Positions 47,889-55,966 of a stretch of DNA of 64,000 nt are shown in pieces. Origin of the DNA: Rhodanobacteraceae bacterium (lineage in GTDB: Bacteria; Pseudomonadota; Gammaproteobacteria; Xanthomonadales; SZUA-5); NCBI GenBank assembly GCA_016713135.1, contig JADJPR010000018.1, forward strand, positions 68,108-132,107, in the 5' to 3' direction. Every line of letters starts with the position of its first letter. Position 1 is the first letter of the stretch. The notes beneath the pieces are model-generated. The model saw nothing but the letters and a program-made list of their open reading frames with translations. It had not been told where the DNA came from and did not search any database. The translations under genes were made by a program, and so were the position numbers.

Positions 47889-48077
47889 GTGGGTTGTGGG
47901 CTGAAAGTTCTGGGTCGTGGGCAGCGAAGCGCGGGTTCGGCCGCAGACAATCTCTGGCGGCCGATGGAGAGATCGCGGACAGAGTTCGCCCTCACAGTGT
48001 GCGGCATGCGTGCTTTGCCGCCCACAACCCACAACCCACAACCCACAACCCACAACCCACACCCACAACCCACAACC
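47889..48077. repeat. Inverted heptamer-repeat element, GGTTGTG type, copy 3
   Basis: The left arm (47889-47924) is degenerate, ending CGTGGGCAGC. The right arm (48017-48077) has eight CCCACAA-type units. The core of about 92 bp is unique. It fills most of the 311-bp gap between gdhB and the hvfC-like gene; no gene is seen in this gap. Confidence 0.88.
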
Positions 48078-48081
48078 GGCG

Positions 48082-48837
48082 CTAGCGCAGTCCCGCGATC
48101 ACATCCCGTTCAATCCATCCGCAGAGCAGCGCGCGCGCCGGTTCGACCAGCGCCGCCGGGTCCGGGTGGCCGGACTCGCGCGCCAGTTGCTCGACCAGCT
48201 CAAGCCCGCTGCGGCCGCTGTCTTCCTGCACCAGCGCCAGCAGGCGCGCGGCGAGTGGTTCCAGCGCCTGGAACTGCACCTTGTCGGCGCGGTTGCGGTA
48301 GATCAGCAGCCAGGTCGGCTGCGCCGGCGCTTCCGTGGGCTGGAATTCGCGCCGGATCAGATGCACCGGGTAGCGGTAGCCGAGCAGCCAGGCGCAGGGC
48401 GCGGGCACTGGTATTGATTCGATCGGGTCGCCGTCGCGGGTCTCGATGGCCACCGCGTCGATGTCGCTGCCGTCCAGGTCCAGTGCCAGTTCGGCCCACT
48501 CGTAGTGCGCCAGTTCGTGCAGGAAAGGCCGCTCGGCTGCCCAATGCCCAGGGTGCTCGCCGAGGAAGCGCACGAACTCGCTGCCGAGTTCGTGGAACAG
48601 CGGCGTATGTGCGGCGTGATCGGCGTAGAAGCGGCGAACCAGAGCAGTCCATTGCTCGGTGTCGAGCAGCCTGCGGATCACCGGGAAGTTGCCGGAGAGC
48701 AGCCCGGCCACATTGTTGAACAACAGCTCGCGATAGATCCCGACGCGCCGGTCTTCCAGACCTTCCGGCGCCGGCACCGCGGCCGGATCCCGCAAGTGGC
48801 GCGCCAGCGCCAGCTGCAGATCTTCAAACGGCGGCAT
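48082..48837 (-). CDS. DUF2063 partner protein of a MNIO peptide-modifying enzyme (HvfC/BufC-like)
   Basis: The 251-residue protein opens MPPFEDLQLALARHLRDPAA and has the DUF2063 signature IYRELLFNNVAGLLSGNFPVI followed by FLHELAHYEWAELALDL. Members bind the precursor peptide and present it to the MNIO enzyme, according to published work on HvfC, BufC and related proteins. The gene overlaps the DUF692 enzyme gene by 14 bp and is the last gene of a three-gene operon with the precursor. Strong family call; substrate recognition is by analogy. Confidence 0.9.
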   Translation of the reverse strand: MPPFEDLQLALARHLRDPAAVPAPEGLEDRRVGIYRELLFNNVAGLLSGNFPVIRRLLDTEQWTALVRRFYADHAAHTPLFHELGSEFVRFLGEHPGHWAAERPFLHELAHYEWAELALDLDGSDIDAVAIETRDGDPIESIPVPAPCAWLLGYRYPVHLIRREFQPTEAPAQPTWLLIYRNRADKVQFQALEPLAARLLALVQEDSGRSGLELVEQLARESGHPDPAALVEPARALLCGWIERDVIAGLR

Positions 48838-49693
48838 GGCGCCGCAAGTCGTGCAGGGGAGAACCGGCGCCGGCAGCCGCCTGCACCGCGCGCACGCGGC
48901 CGAGTTCCGCCAGCAGTTGTGGCAGCGGCGGGATGTTGAAATCGCGCTCCAGCAGCGTCGGCTTCACGCCGACGCGGCCGTAGGTGTACTCGAGCAGTTG
49001 CCAGACCGGGTCGACCACATCGGCGCCGTGGGTGTCGACGATCAGATCCGGTGCCTCGTTGTAGTGGCCGGCCACATGCAGGTAGGCCACGCGCTCGGCC
49101 GGAATGCGGTCGATGAAGGCGCGCGGGTCGTAGCGGTGGTTGACGCTGTTGACGTAGACGTTGTTGACGTCGAGCAGCAGGTCGCAGCCGGCCTCGGCGA
49201 GAATGGCCAGCAGAAACTCCGGTTCCGACAGTTCACTCGCCAGCGGGGTGTAGAACGAGGCGTTCTCGATTGCGATGCGCCGGCCCAGGATGTCCTGGGT
49301 GCGGCGGATGCGCGCCGCCACGTGCTTCACCGCGTCGGCAGTGAACGGGATTGGCAGCAGATCGTAAAGGTGGGCGCCATCGCTGCACCAGCTCAAATGC
49401 TCGCTGTAGAGCGCGATTCCGTGCTCGTCGAGGAAGCCCTTGAGGCGTTGCAGGAAGATTTCGTCCAGCGGGTCTGGGCCGCCTAGCGACAGCGAGAGTC
49501 CGTGACAGATGAACGGGTAACGCTCGGTATAGCGGCGGAAGGCCTTGCCCAGCCTTCCGCCGATACCCAGCCAGTTTTCGGGAGCGACCTCGAAGAAATC
49601 GACCTCAGCGCGCAGATCGCCGGCGGCTTCGAGTTCCGGCAGCATGCTGCGGCGTAACCCGAGCCCGGCCCGCAGTGGCGCCAGTCGGTTCAT
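48824..49693 (-). CDS. DUF692/MNIO peptide-modifying oxidative enzyme (HvfB/BufB-like)
   Basis: Multinuclear non-heme iron enzyme of 289 residues with a TIM-barrel fold. Metal and active-site motifs visible in order: FFEVAPENWLGIGG, ICHGLSLSLGGPDPLD, YSEHLSWC, IAIENASFYTP, LLLDVNNVYVNSVNH, AYLHVAGHYNEA, IVDTHGADVVDPVW and TLLERDFNIPPL. Enzymes of this family modify cysteines in precursor peptides to copper-binding groups such as oxazolone/thioamide or thiooxazole. It lies directly after a precursor gene rich in EGKCG and overlaps its partner gene, so this is almost certainly the modifying enzyme of that peptide. Confidence 0.93.
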   Translation of the reverse strand: MNRLAPLRAGLGLRRSMLPELEAAGDLRAEVDFFEVAPENWLGIGGRLGKAFRRYTERYPFICHGLSLSLGGPDPLDEIFLQRLKGFLDEHGIALYSEHLSWCSDGAHLYDLLPIPFTADAVKHVAARIRRTQDILGRRIAIENASFYTPLASELSEPEFLLAILAEAGCDLLLDVNNVYVNSVNHRYDPRAFIDRIPAERVAYLHVAGHYNEAPDLIVDTHGADVVDPVWQLLEYTYGRVGVKPTLLERDFNIPPLPQLLAELGRVRAVQAAAGAGSPLHDLRRHAAV

Positions 49694-49718
49694 GAGTCGC
49701 TCCCGTCAGATCAATCGA

Positions 49719-50093
49719 TCAGGCCGCGCCGCCGCACTTGCCTTCTTCCTTGGCCTTGTCGCCGCCGCACTTGCCTTCGCCGCACTTGCCTTCTTCCTTG
49801 GCCTTGTCGCCGCCGCACTTGCCTTCACCGCACTTGCCTTCTTCCTTGGCCTTGTCGCCGCCGCACTTGCCTTCGCCGCACTTGCCTTCTTCCTTGGCCT
49901 TGTCGCCGCCGCACTTGCCTTCGCCGCACTTGCCTTCTTCCTTGGCCTTCTCGTCGCCGACCAGCATGTAGCCCTGCGCCAGGTCGGTGGCCTGCATGCC
50001 GGTGCTGTCGGCGGCGAACGTGCCGAAGCTCAGGCTGCCCAGGAAGGCTGCGCCCACGGCCAGGGAAACCGGCTTGATCATCTTGCTGCTCAT
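49719..50093 (-). CDS. EGKCG-repeat precursor peptide of a MNIO-modified, copper-type RiPP (HvfA-like)
   Basis: The 124-residue precursor starts MSSKMIKPVSLAVGAAFLGS with GGAGAG 7 bp upstream. Signal peptide ends SFGTFA before ADSTGMQ; a short spacer (ATDLAQGYMLVGDEKAK) precedes the core. The core is four identical 16-residue units EEGKCGEGKCGGDKAK plus a final EEGKCGGAA, so nine EGKCG motifs and nine cysteines, with no other Cys in the protein. In HvfA-type peptides the Cys in EGKCG is the site of modification. Typical members carry fewer motifs. The downstream DUF692 and DUF2063 genes complete the operon; the DoxX-type membrane gene often found with them is absent here. Confidence 0.93.
   Translation of the reverse strand: MSSKMIKPVSLAVGAAFLGSLSFGTFAADSTGMQATDLAQGYMLVGDEKAKEEGKCGEGKCGGDKAKEEGKCGEGKCGGDKAKEEGKCGEGKCGGDKAKEEGKCGEGKCGGDKAKEEGKCGGAA
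49730..49955. repeat. 48-bp tandem repeat encoding the EGKCG core
   Basis: About four and a half units with very few differences between them (one GCGAA/GGTGAA type change). Such uniformity suggests recent expansion or contraction by slippage or recombination. Confidence 0.85.
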
Positions 50094-50265
50094 GTGTGTG
50101 CTCTCCGAATCACAATGGGGCCCCGGCTGGGGCAAGTTTGGGCTGCCTGCGCAGCCACGGTGCAGCCGACCGTCATCGGCCGCATTACGTTATGCCGGCC
50201 GCGTGACAAACACAATCATTCGCAACCGGCACGGCGCAACAGACCGGGGTACGCGCGAATCGCTT

Positions 50266-51636
50266 TCAACGGATGCGCGACGGGCGCGATTTAGATCCGA
50301 CAGGCCGACGAGCGGCCTTTCCGCCGGCAGGCTTGCCAGGGCGTGCGGGCTTGCCGGTGTTCGTGGGCTTGCGCGTTTGCGTGGCCTTGCCTGGACGCGC
50401 GGGCTTGCTGTCGCGGGCAGGCTTCCCACGCGGGCTTGCGCTGGCCGGCCCTGGCTTGCCCCGCTTGCCCGGATGTCGCGTCGGTCCTGTGGGCGCGGGC
50501 TCCGCCCGCGTGCCTTCGCCACGCCCCTTGCCGGAAGGCGCGGCGGCATCCCGTCGGTGCAACGGGTGTGGAGACTTGGCGAAGGGCGCTGGCTCCGGCC
50601 GCGCATGCCTGGCCGTTGCGATGGCTGCTACCGCAGCGGTCGGCACCACCGCGACCGTGATCTCTTCGCGATCATGGTAGAGCTGGCGTGCCCGCAGCGC
50701 GTAGCCCTGTCGCACCAGCGGCGCCAGCAGCCCGCGCGCGCGCTGCCAGGCTTCGAAGCGGCGTTTCATCGGCAGCTTGAGGTTGAAGATCGCCGCGCGA
50801 CAGAGACCCTCGCGGAACCAGCGGGCAACCAGTTCCGCCACCCGGTCCGGCTGCTCGACCATGTCGCAGACCAGCCAGTCTACGGTTTTCGGCGGACGGT
50901 AGCGGAAGCCGTCCTCGCGCAAGTGCTGCACCCGCCCGCTGTCCATCAGCCGCTGGTCGATGCGGCCATTGTCGATCGCCCAGACCTTGATGCCGCGCTG
51001 CACCAACTGGAAGGTCCAGCCGCCGGGTGCCGCCCCCAGGTCGACCGCTGTCCCGCCGCTGCGCAGCAGACGCTCGCGCTCGGCAGGCGTCAGCAGTACG
51101 TGGAAGGCTTCTTCCAGCTTGAGCGTGGAACGCGACGGTGCCTCGCGCGGAAACCTGAGGCGCGGGATGCCGCCGGGAAACGGCGCGCCGCCGCCAGTTG
51201 GCGGACGGCCGACCAGCGCGTGAGTGCCGGACAGCATCCAGACTGCCGCCGGAGTGCCATCGGCACTGACCTGCGCCTGCAGACGCGCGTCCAGCGCCCC
51301 CAGCAGCGGGGCCAGCGGACGCGTGTCATCGCTGTCGGGCGCCAGCAGCGCCAGCGCGGAAATCGGGCGCAGCGGCTGCAACGCGTCGGCCAACGGCGTC
51401 ACCCGGTCCTTCACGCCCAGTGCCGGCAGTTCCGCGTGCGCGATGAGCAGATCGCGGGCGTAGACCAGGTCATGCAGGGGCGGCACGCACGCTGCGCCGA
51501 GCACGCGCACCACCGCCGGTTGCGATGAACCGACCTCAGCCGCACCGCCGTTCGCCGCGAACCAAGCCGAGAGTTCGTCGCACAAATCGCGTTCGAAGCC
51601 GGCGCGGCAGAGGAAGGCGAGGTTGCAGGGGGTCAC
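50266..51636 (-). CDS. rlmM: 23S rRNA 2'-O-ribose C2498 methyltransferase RlmM with a long basic C-terminal tail
   Basis: Methylates C2498 of 23S rRNA using S-adenosylmethionine. GTG start; THUMP-like N-terminal domain (CNLAFLCRAGFERDLCDELS), SAM site AVDLGAAPGGWTFQLV, then LVCDMVEQPDRVAEL and the catalytic NLKLPMKRRFEAW. Residues 1-345 match the family length. The last roughly 110 residues are an unusual Lys/Arg/Pro/Gly tail of GKPARPGK-like repeats that standard RlmM proteins lack. Part of the tail (SPHPLHRRDAAAPSGKGRGE) looks as if derived from an interspersed DNA repeat. The enzyme assignment is firm; the tail may aid rRNA binding. Confidence 0.93.
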   Translation of the reverse strand: MTPCNLAFLCRAGFERDLCDELSAWFAANGGAAEVGSSQPAVVRVLGAACVPPLHDLVYARDLLIAHAELPALGVKDRVTPLADALQPLRPISALALLAPDSDDTRPLAPLLGALDARLQAQVSADGTPAAVWMLSGTHALVGRPPTGGGAPFPGGIPRLRFPREAPSRSTLKLEEAFHVLLTPAERERLLRSGGTAVDLGAAPGGWTFQLVQRGIKVWAIDNGRIDQRLMDSGRVQHLREDGFRYRPPKTVDWLVCDMVEQPDRVAELVARWFREGLCRAAIFNLKLPMKRRFEAWQRARGLLAPLVRQGYALRARQLYHDREEITVAVVPTAAVAAIATARHARPEPAPFAKSPHPLHRRDAAAPSGKGRGEGTRAEPAPTGPTRHPGKRGKPGPASASPRGKPARDSKPARPGKATQTRKPTNTGKPARPGKPAGGKAARRPVGSKSRPSRIR

Positions 51637-51727
51637 ACGGCAGGCCCGTAGGTCAGGGTTCGGCGATCATGCCGGTTTTGCCGGCCCGCGGCTCCTGCCG
51701 GGGGCGCTCCGCCTCCGCGTGGACGCA

Positions 51728-51814
51728 TAGCCGGGGTACGCGCACAGCGCGTTCCCCGGGTGCTTGCTGCCAGTCGCCGGCGGTGAATCGCTGCGCGATA
51801 CACCGCCCTACGCG
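51728..51814. repeat. REP-like intergenic repeat, copy 3
   Basis: Contains AGCCGGGGTACGCGCACAGC, CGTTCCCCGGGTGCTTGCTG and CGGTGAATCGCTGCGCGATA ending ACACCGCCCTACG. It matches parts of the copies at 19934 and 42746 and lies between rlmM and the acyl-CoA dehydrogenase gene. Confidence 0.75.
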
Positions 51815-51859
51815 AAATCAATGCCTGAAGCGGCTCCCACCCTGGGTGAGGCTAGACCC

Positions 51860-53641
51860 TCAGGCCAGCGCCGCTTCTACCTTGGTCGTCACCGAGGCCG
51901 CGCCCGCGCGCACGCCGGCGGCGTGCACCAGGGTGCGCGGCAGCAGGCGGTCGAAGTAGAAGCCAACCGTGGCGAGCTTGGCCTCGCGGAACTCCGGGGT
52001 GCCGGCGTAGTTGGCGCGGGTGACGGCCTCGGCCTCGCGGGCCATGAAGTAGGCGAAGGTCACGTAGCCGGAGTAGAACAGGTAGTCGACCGCCGCGGCG
52101 CCGATTTCCTCGGCGTTCTGCGCCGACTTCATGCCGATCTCGCGGGTCAGCGCTTCCCACTCCTTCGCGTACTGCGCGACGCTGGCCACCCACGGGGCGA
52201 TCGCCGCGTTGCCGGCCTGCGCGTGGCAGAAGGCGCCGATCTCGCCGAGGAAGTGGCGCAGGCCCACGGCCTGCTGGCCCATGATCTTGCGCCCCAGCAA
52301 ATCCAGCGCCTGGATCTGGGTGGTACCTTCGTAGATGGTGGTGATGCGCGCATCGCGCAGGAACTGCTCCAGGCCCCACTCATGGATGTAGCCATGGCCG
52401 CCGAACACCTGCATGCCGTGGCTGGTGCACTCGATGGCCAACTCGGTCAGCATCGCCTTGCTGATTGGCGTCAGGAAGCTCAGCAGTTCATCGGCACGCT
52501 GGCGCACCGCGGCGTCAGTGTGGTGCGAGACCAGGTCACGAATAGGAGCACAGCGCGCGGCCGGCTTCGGCGCAGGCCTTCTGGGTCATCAGCATGCGGC
52601 GCACGTCCGGGTGCACGATGATCGGGTCGGCCGGCTTGTCCGGGCGGCGGGCGCCGGAGAGCGCGCGCATCTGCAGGCGGTCCTTTGCATAGGCCAGCGC
52701 GTTCTGGTGCGAGACCTCGATCAGCCCGAGGCCCTGCACGCCCACGCCCAAGCGCGCGGTATTCATCATGGTGAACATCGCGGCCAGGCCGCGGTTCGGC
52801 TGGCCGATCATGTAACCCTCGGCCTCGTCGAAGTTCATCACGCAGGTGGCCGAGCCCTTCAGGCCCATCTTGTGCTCGATGCTGCCCGGCGCCACCGGAT
52901 TGCGCTCGCCCACCGTGCCATCGCGCGCAACCTTGAACTTGGGCACGATGAACAGGCTGATGCCCTTGGTCCCGGCCGGAGCGTCCGGCAGGCGCGCCAG
53001 CACCAGGTGCACGATGTTCTTGGACAGGTCGTGGTCGCCGGCGGTGATGAAGATCTTGGTGCCGGAGATGCGGTAGCTGCCGTCCGCATTCGGCTCGGCG
53101 CGGGTGCGCAGCAGGCCGAGGTCCGATCCGCAGTGCGGCTCGGTCAGGCACATCGTGCCGGTCCACTCGCCGGACAGGATGCGCGGGATGAACACCTCGC
53201 GCTGCCACTCTTCGCCGTGGTTGGTCATCGCATCCACCGCACCGGCCGACAGCAGCGGGTAGGTGCCCCAGGCCACGTTGGCGGACTCGATCATTTCCTT
53301 GAAGACGTAGCCGACGCTCTCCGGCATGCCCTGGCCGCCGTAAGTCGGCGAGCCGCACAGGCCGGTCCAGCCGCCTTCGACGAAGCGATCGTAGGCATCC
53401 TTGAAGGCCGCCGGTGTGGTCACCGACTTGCTGTCCTTGTCGAAATGGCAGCCTTCCGAATCGCCGATCGCGTTGGTCGGCGCAAGTACCTGTTCGCAGA
53501 ACTTGCCCCCTCCTCCAGCACCGCCTCGATCAATTCACGGGTGAACTGGTCGCCGTTGGGGAGCTGCGCATAGATGCTGGGCGCGTCGAGCACGTCGAAC
53601 AGCACGAAGCGCATGTCGGTCTGGGGAGCGGTGTACTTCAT
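51860..53641 (-). CDS. Acyl-CoA dehydrogenase with N- and C-terminal extension domains (two frameshifts in the assembly)
   Basis: FAD-dependent first step of fatty acid or related acyl-CoA beta-oxidation. The N-terminal frame (MKYTAPQTDMRFVLFDVLDA, the extra N-terminal domain of the long FadE group) breaks at a C run (53506-53510; five C, six expected). The next frame covers the catalytic core (CLTEPHCGSDLGLLRTRAEP, ISGTKIFITAGDHDL, ALAYAKDRLQMRAL) and breaks again near 52540. The last frame has FGGHGYIHEWGLEQFLRDAR, ITTIYEGTTQIQALDLLGRK and the C-terminal extension. Total length of about 595 residues matches the family. Single indels explain both breaks. Confidence 0.92.
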
Positions 53642-53684
53642 GGGTGCATCCTCATCGGCAATTCAAGGTGGACGTTTCGAGCGA

Positions 53685-54173
53685 TCAACGGAAGGAGCCC
53701 GGTTTCCCCGGCGTCGGCCGCAGCCGGCCCTCGTAGCGCAGCTGGAACCGCACATTAGGCTCGGAGCACTTGAGTTCTCCCTCCAACACATAGGTCAGGC
53801 TGGCGTCGCCCGTGAGCGCGCCGAGCGAGGGCAGGGCGGACGCCGGCCCCAGGTCGATACGCACGATGTCGCCGGCCACCGGCGGCAAGGTCTGCGCCAG
53901 CGCCTGGCTGCCCTTGCCGGCGGCCAGACCGCCGAGCGCGAGCTTCCAGTCGAAGCGTTCCAGCGTGATGGGCATGCTCGACGGGCTGTCCAGCCGCACC
54001 CGGGCGATGTAATGCCCGTCGACGGTTTCGATCTCCTGCACGCTCAAGGTCGGCGGCCCGAGCACCCGGCGCACGCCGCCGCAGCCGGCCAGCATCAGCA
54101 GCGCCAGCGCTACCAGCCACCAGGCGGCCTTGGAATGGAAACGGTGTGCGGGCGCCAGCTTGGATGGGTACAT
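53685..54173 (-). CDS. LEA2/WHy-domain lipoprotein
   Basis: The start at 54173 has GGAGAAG 5 bp upstream. A long n-region and hydrophobic helix end in the lipobox LMLAGC, so the mature protein is lipid-anchored. The rest (about 120 residues) is a WHy/LEA14-like beta-sandwich (PTLSVQEIETVDGHYIARV, PITLERFDWKLALGG, TYVLEGELKC). Bacterial LEA14-like proteins are linked to stress protection, but no function can be given here. It overlaps nothing; the MAPEG gene is 14 bp upstream, so the two are likely cotranscribed. Confidence 0.85.
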   Translation of the reverse strand: MYPSKLAPAHRFHSKAAWWLVALALLMLAGCGGVRRVLGPPTLSVQEIETVDGHYIARVRLDSPSSMPITLERFDWKLALGGLAAGKGSQALAQTLPPVAGDIVRIDLGPASALPSLGALTGDASLTYVLEGELKCSEPNVRFQLRYEGRLRPTPGKPGSFR

Positions 54174-54187
54174 CGCGACTTCTCCGT

Positions 54188-54583
54188 TCAATCGAGCAGG
54201 GGGCGCAGCAACAGGCTCAAGGCCAGACTCAATATCACCAGCCAGGTCAGCAGGACGCCAAAGAAGCGGCCATGGCTGTGCCCGGGGCTCTGGGTCAGGC
54301 CCACCGCATGCAGCACGCGGGCAAGGATCAGGGTGGCGCCGGCCGCGTGCATTCCCCAGGCCGGGGTCCCGCCGGCCTCGGCCAGCGCCAGCAGGATCAG
54401 CGCGATCGGCACGTATTCGACCGCATTGGCGTGAATGCGGACGCGCCGCTCGAGGTCGCGGTTCTGGCCATCGCCGATGCCGATGCGCTCACGCCGGCGG
54501 ACCTTCACCACGCGCCAGGCGAGCACCAGCAGCAACAGGCCGGCGAGCGCGGCGTAGATCGAGGTGATCGGGAACAGGTTCAT
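54188..54583 (-). CDS. MAPEG-family membrane protein
   Basis: The 131-residue inner-membrane protein has four hydrophobic helices (MNLFPITSIYAALAGLLLLV, YVPIALILLALAEAGG, HAAGATLILARVLHAVGL and GVLLTWLVILSLALSLLL). The MAPEG pattern ERRVRIHANAVEYVP is present; its Arg/Asn/Glu residues bind glutathione in related enzymes. It may be a glutathione-dependent enzyme of membrane lipids or xenobiotics. It lies 9 bp downstream of the PhoX-like phosphatase gene, so it is in one operon with it. Confidence 0.9.
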   Translation of the reverse strand: MNLFPITSIYAALAGLLLLVLAWRVVKVRRRERIGIGDGQNRDLERRVRIHANAVEYVPIALILLALAEAGGTPAWGMHAAGATLILARVLHAVGLTQSPGHSHGRFFGVLLTWLVILSLALSLLLRPLLD

Positions 54584-54592
54584 GGGAATCCT

Positions 54593-55966
54593 TCAGGCTT
54601 GGAGCCACTCTTCCCAGGGCCCGGTGATCGCCACCGAAAACCCTGGCCGGTAGACATTGGCGAACAGCCAGCGTCCGTCCGGGGATACGCAGCAGCCGGC
54701 CCATTCGGACGCGCCGTAGTCGATGCCATCGATGCGCGTGTCGTTCTCGGCCACGGTCAGCAGCCGGCCATCGCGCCCCAGCCACTTGAGGCCTTGCCGC
54801 CGGCGGAGCTTGCTGTCCTCGCAGATCACCATGCCCGCGCCGGGTCCCTCGGTGATGTTGTCGGGGTAGTCCATCTGGTCGCGGTCGGAGACCTCATGCA
54901 TCAATTGCAGCAGCGACTCGCGCGGGTCATAGCGCCACACCTGGCCGCCGTCGGCATCGCCGCCGGAGGTTGAGGTGAACCAGATGCCGTCGCTGCGCTC
55001 CAGACAGCCTTCCAGCCGGATGAAGCGCGACGCACCGCCGGCCAGGCCCTGCATCACCACGCCGCCCTGGTCGTGGGTGCCCGGCGAATGACCCTGCATC
55101 GGGTTGGCGATCGGCGCCCAGCGCACGCGCCAGGTCTGGCCCACCCGGTGGCCGCGGCGCAGGTCCGGCGCGCCCTCGGCGATCAGCATCTCCAGTGTGC
55201 CGCCGCCCGGCAGGTCGCCGCGCACCCGCGGGGTGTAGCGATAGAAGCCGGCGATCTCGTCGCGATCCTCAGTCACAAAGACTTGGCCCGTGGTGCGGTC
55301 GACCGCCGCCGCCTCCTTGCGGAACAATCCCAGGTCCCAGATGGGGCGCGCTGTCGCGGGGCCGTCCGCAGCCACTTCGAACGCCAGTCCATGCGGCTGC
55401 CGGAGGCCCAGGTCCTGCTTCCCGTCCGCCGGGCGCACCTGGTCGCGGTCGATGACGATTTCCTCGCAACTGATCCAGCTGCCCCATGGTGTGACGCCAC
55501 CGGCGCAGTTGACCAGGGTGCCGGTCAGCGCCGCCTCGGCGTGCACCAGTTTCTCGGCGGCGGTGTCCAGGCGCAAGCGCACGCAGCCGCCGCCGCAGCG
55601 GGGGTCGAAGGCGCCGTCGCCTGGCGCGAACGCCCCGCGGGCGTCGACAATCTCATGGTTGCGCACCAGCGTGAGCACGCTGCCTTCGGTACGCACGATG
55701 CCCATGCCATCGGCATTCGCCGGCATCCGTCCGCCACCGGCCAGCGCCTCGCCGGCCCAGCCGAAAGTGAAATAGCGGAAGCCGGGTGGCAGGCGCAGCA
55801 ACGGCAGCCCGGTCGTGGCGTCACGCACCGGCCGCAAGCCGGTCGCGGTCCGTTGGCGCTGCGGCGACGGGCTGCAGGCGCTGATTCCGCCCAGCCCGCC
55901 AACGAGCGCCGAGGTCAACCCGAGCCGGACGGCATGGCGCAGGAACTGGCGGCGTGGATGCGGCAT
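54593..55966 (-). CDS. Tat-exported PhoX-like phosphatase (DUF839)
   Basis: The start giving MPHPRRQFLRHAVRLGLTSA yields a Tat signal (RRQFLRH) with a possible lipid-type Cys at GGISACS. The beta-propeller of the PhoX/DUF839 family follows, with VLTLVRNHEIVDARGAF, CAGGVTPWGSWISCEE (typical of the family), LGLRQPHGLAFEV, HDQGGVVMQGLAGG and EGPGAGMVICEDSKL near the end. PhoX enzymes are calcium- and iron-dependent alkaline phosphatases; here activity is inferred. Length about 457 residues. It is probably the first gene of a three-gene operon. Confidence 0.88.
   Translation of the reverse strand: MPHPRRQFLRHAVRLGLTSALVGGLGGISACSPSPQRQRTATGLRPVRDATTGLPLLRLPPGFRYFTFGWAGEALAGGGRMPANADGMGIVRTEGSVLTLVRNHEIVDARGAFAPGDGAFDPRCGGGCVRLRLDTAAEKLVHAEAALTGTLVNCAGGVTPWGSWISCEEIVIDRDQVRPADGKQDLGLRQPHGLAFEVAADGPATARPIWDLGLFRKEAAAVDRTTGQVFVTEDRDEIAGFYRYTPRVRGDLPGGGTLEMLIAEGAPDLRRGHRVGQTWRVRWAPIANPMQGHSPGTHDQGGVVMQGLAGGASRFIRLEGCLERSDGIWFTSTSGGDADGGQVWRYDPRESLLQLMHEVSDRDQMDYPDNITEGPGAGMVICEDSKLRRRQGLKWLGRDGRLLTVAENDTRIDGIDYGASEWAGCCVSPDGRWLFANVYRPGFSVAITGPWEEWLQA

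Noticed and set aside
47889..48077. CRISPR array or telomere-like repeat
   Set aside because: The units are 7 bp with no spacers, and the arms are inverted around a single core, unlike a CRISPR array.
49738..49971. Small Pro/Leu/Ser-repeat protein on the plus strand across the hvfA region
   Set aside because: The repeats are the reverse complement of the EGKCG units; the minus-strand gene has a signal peptide and an operon context.
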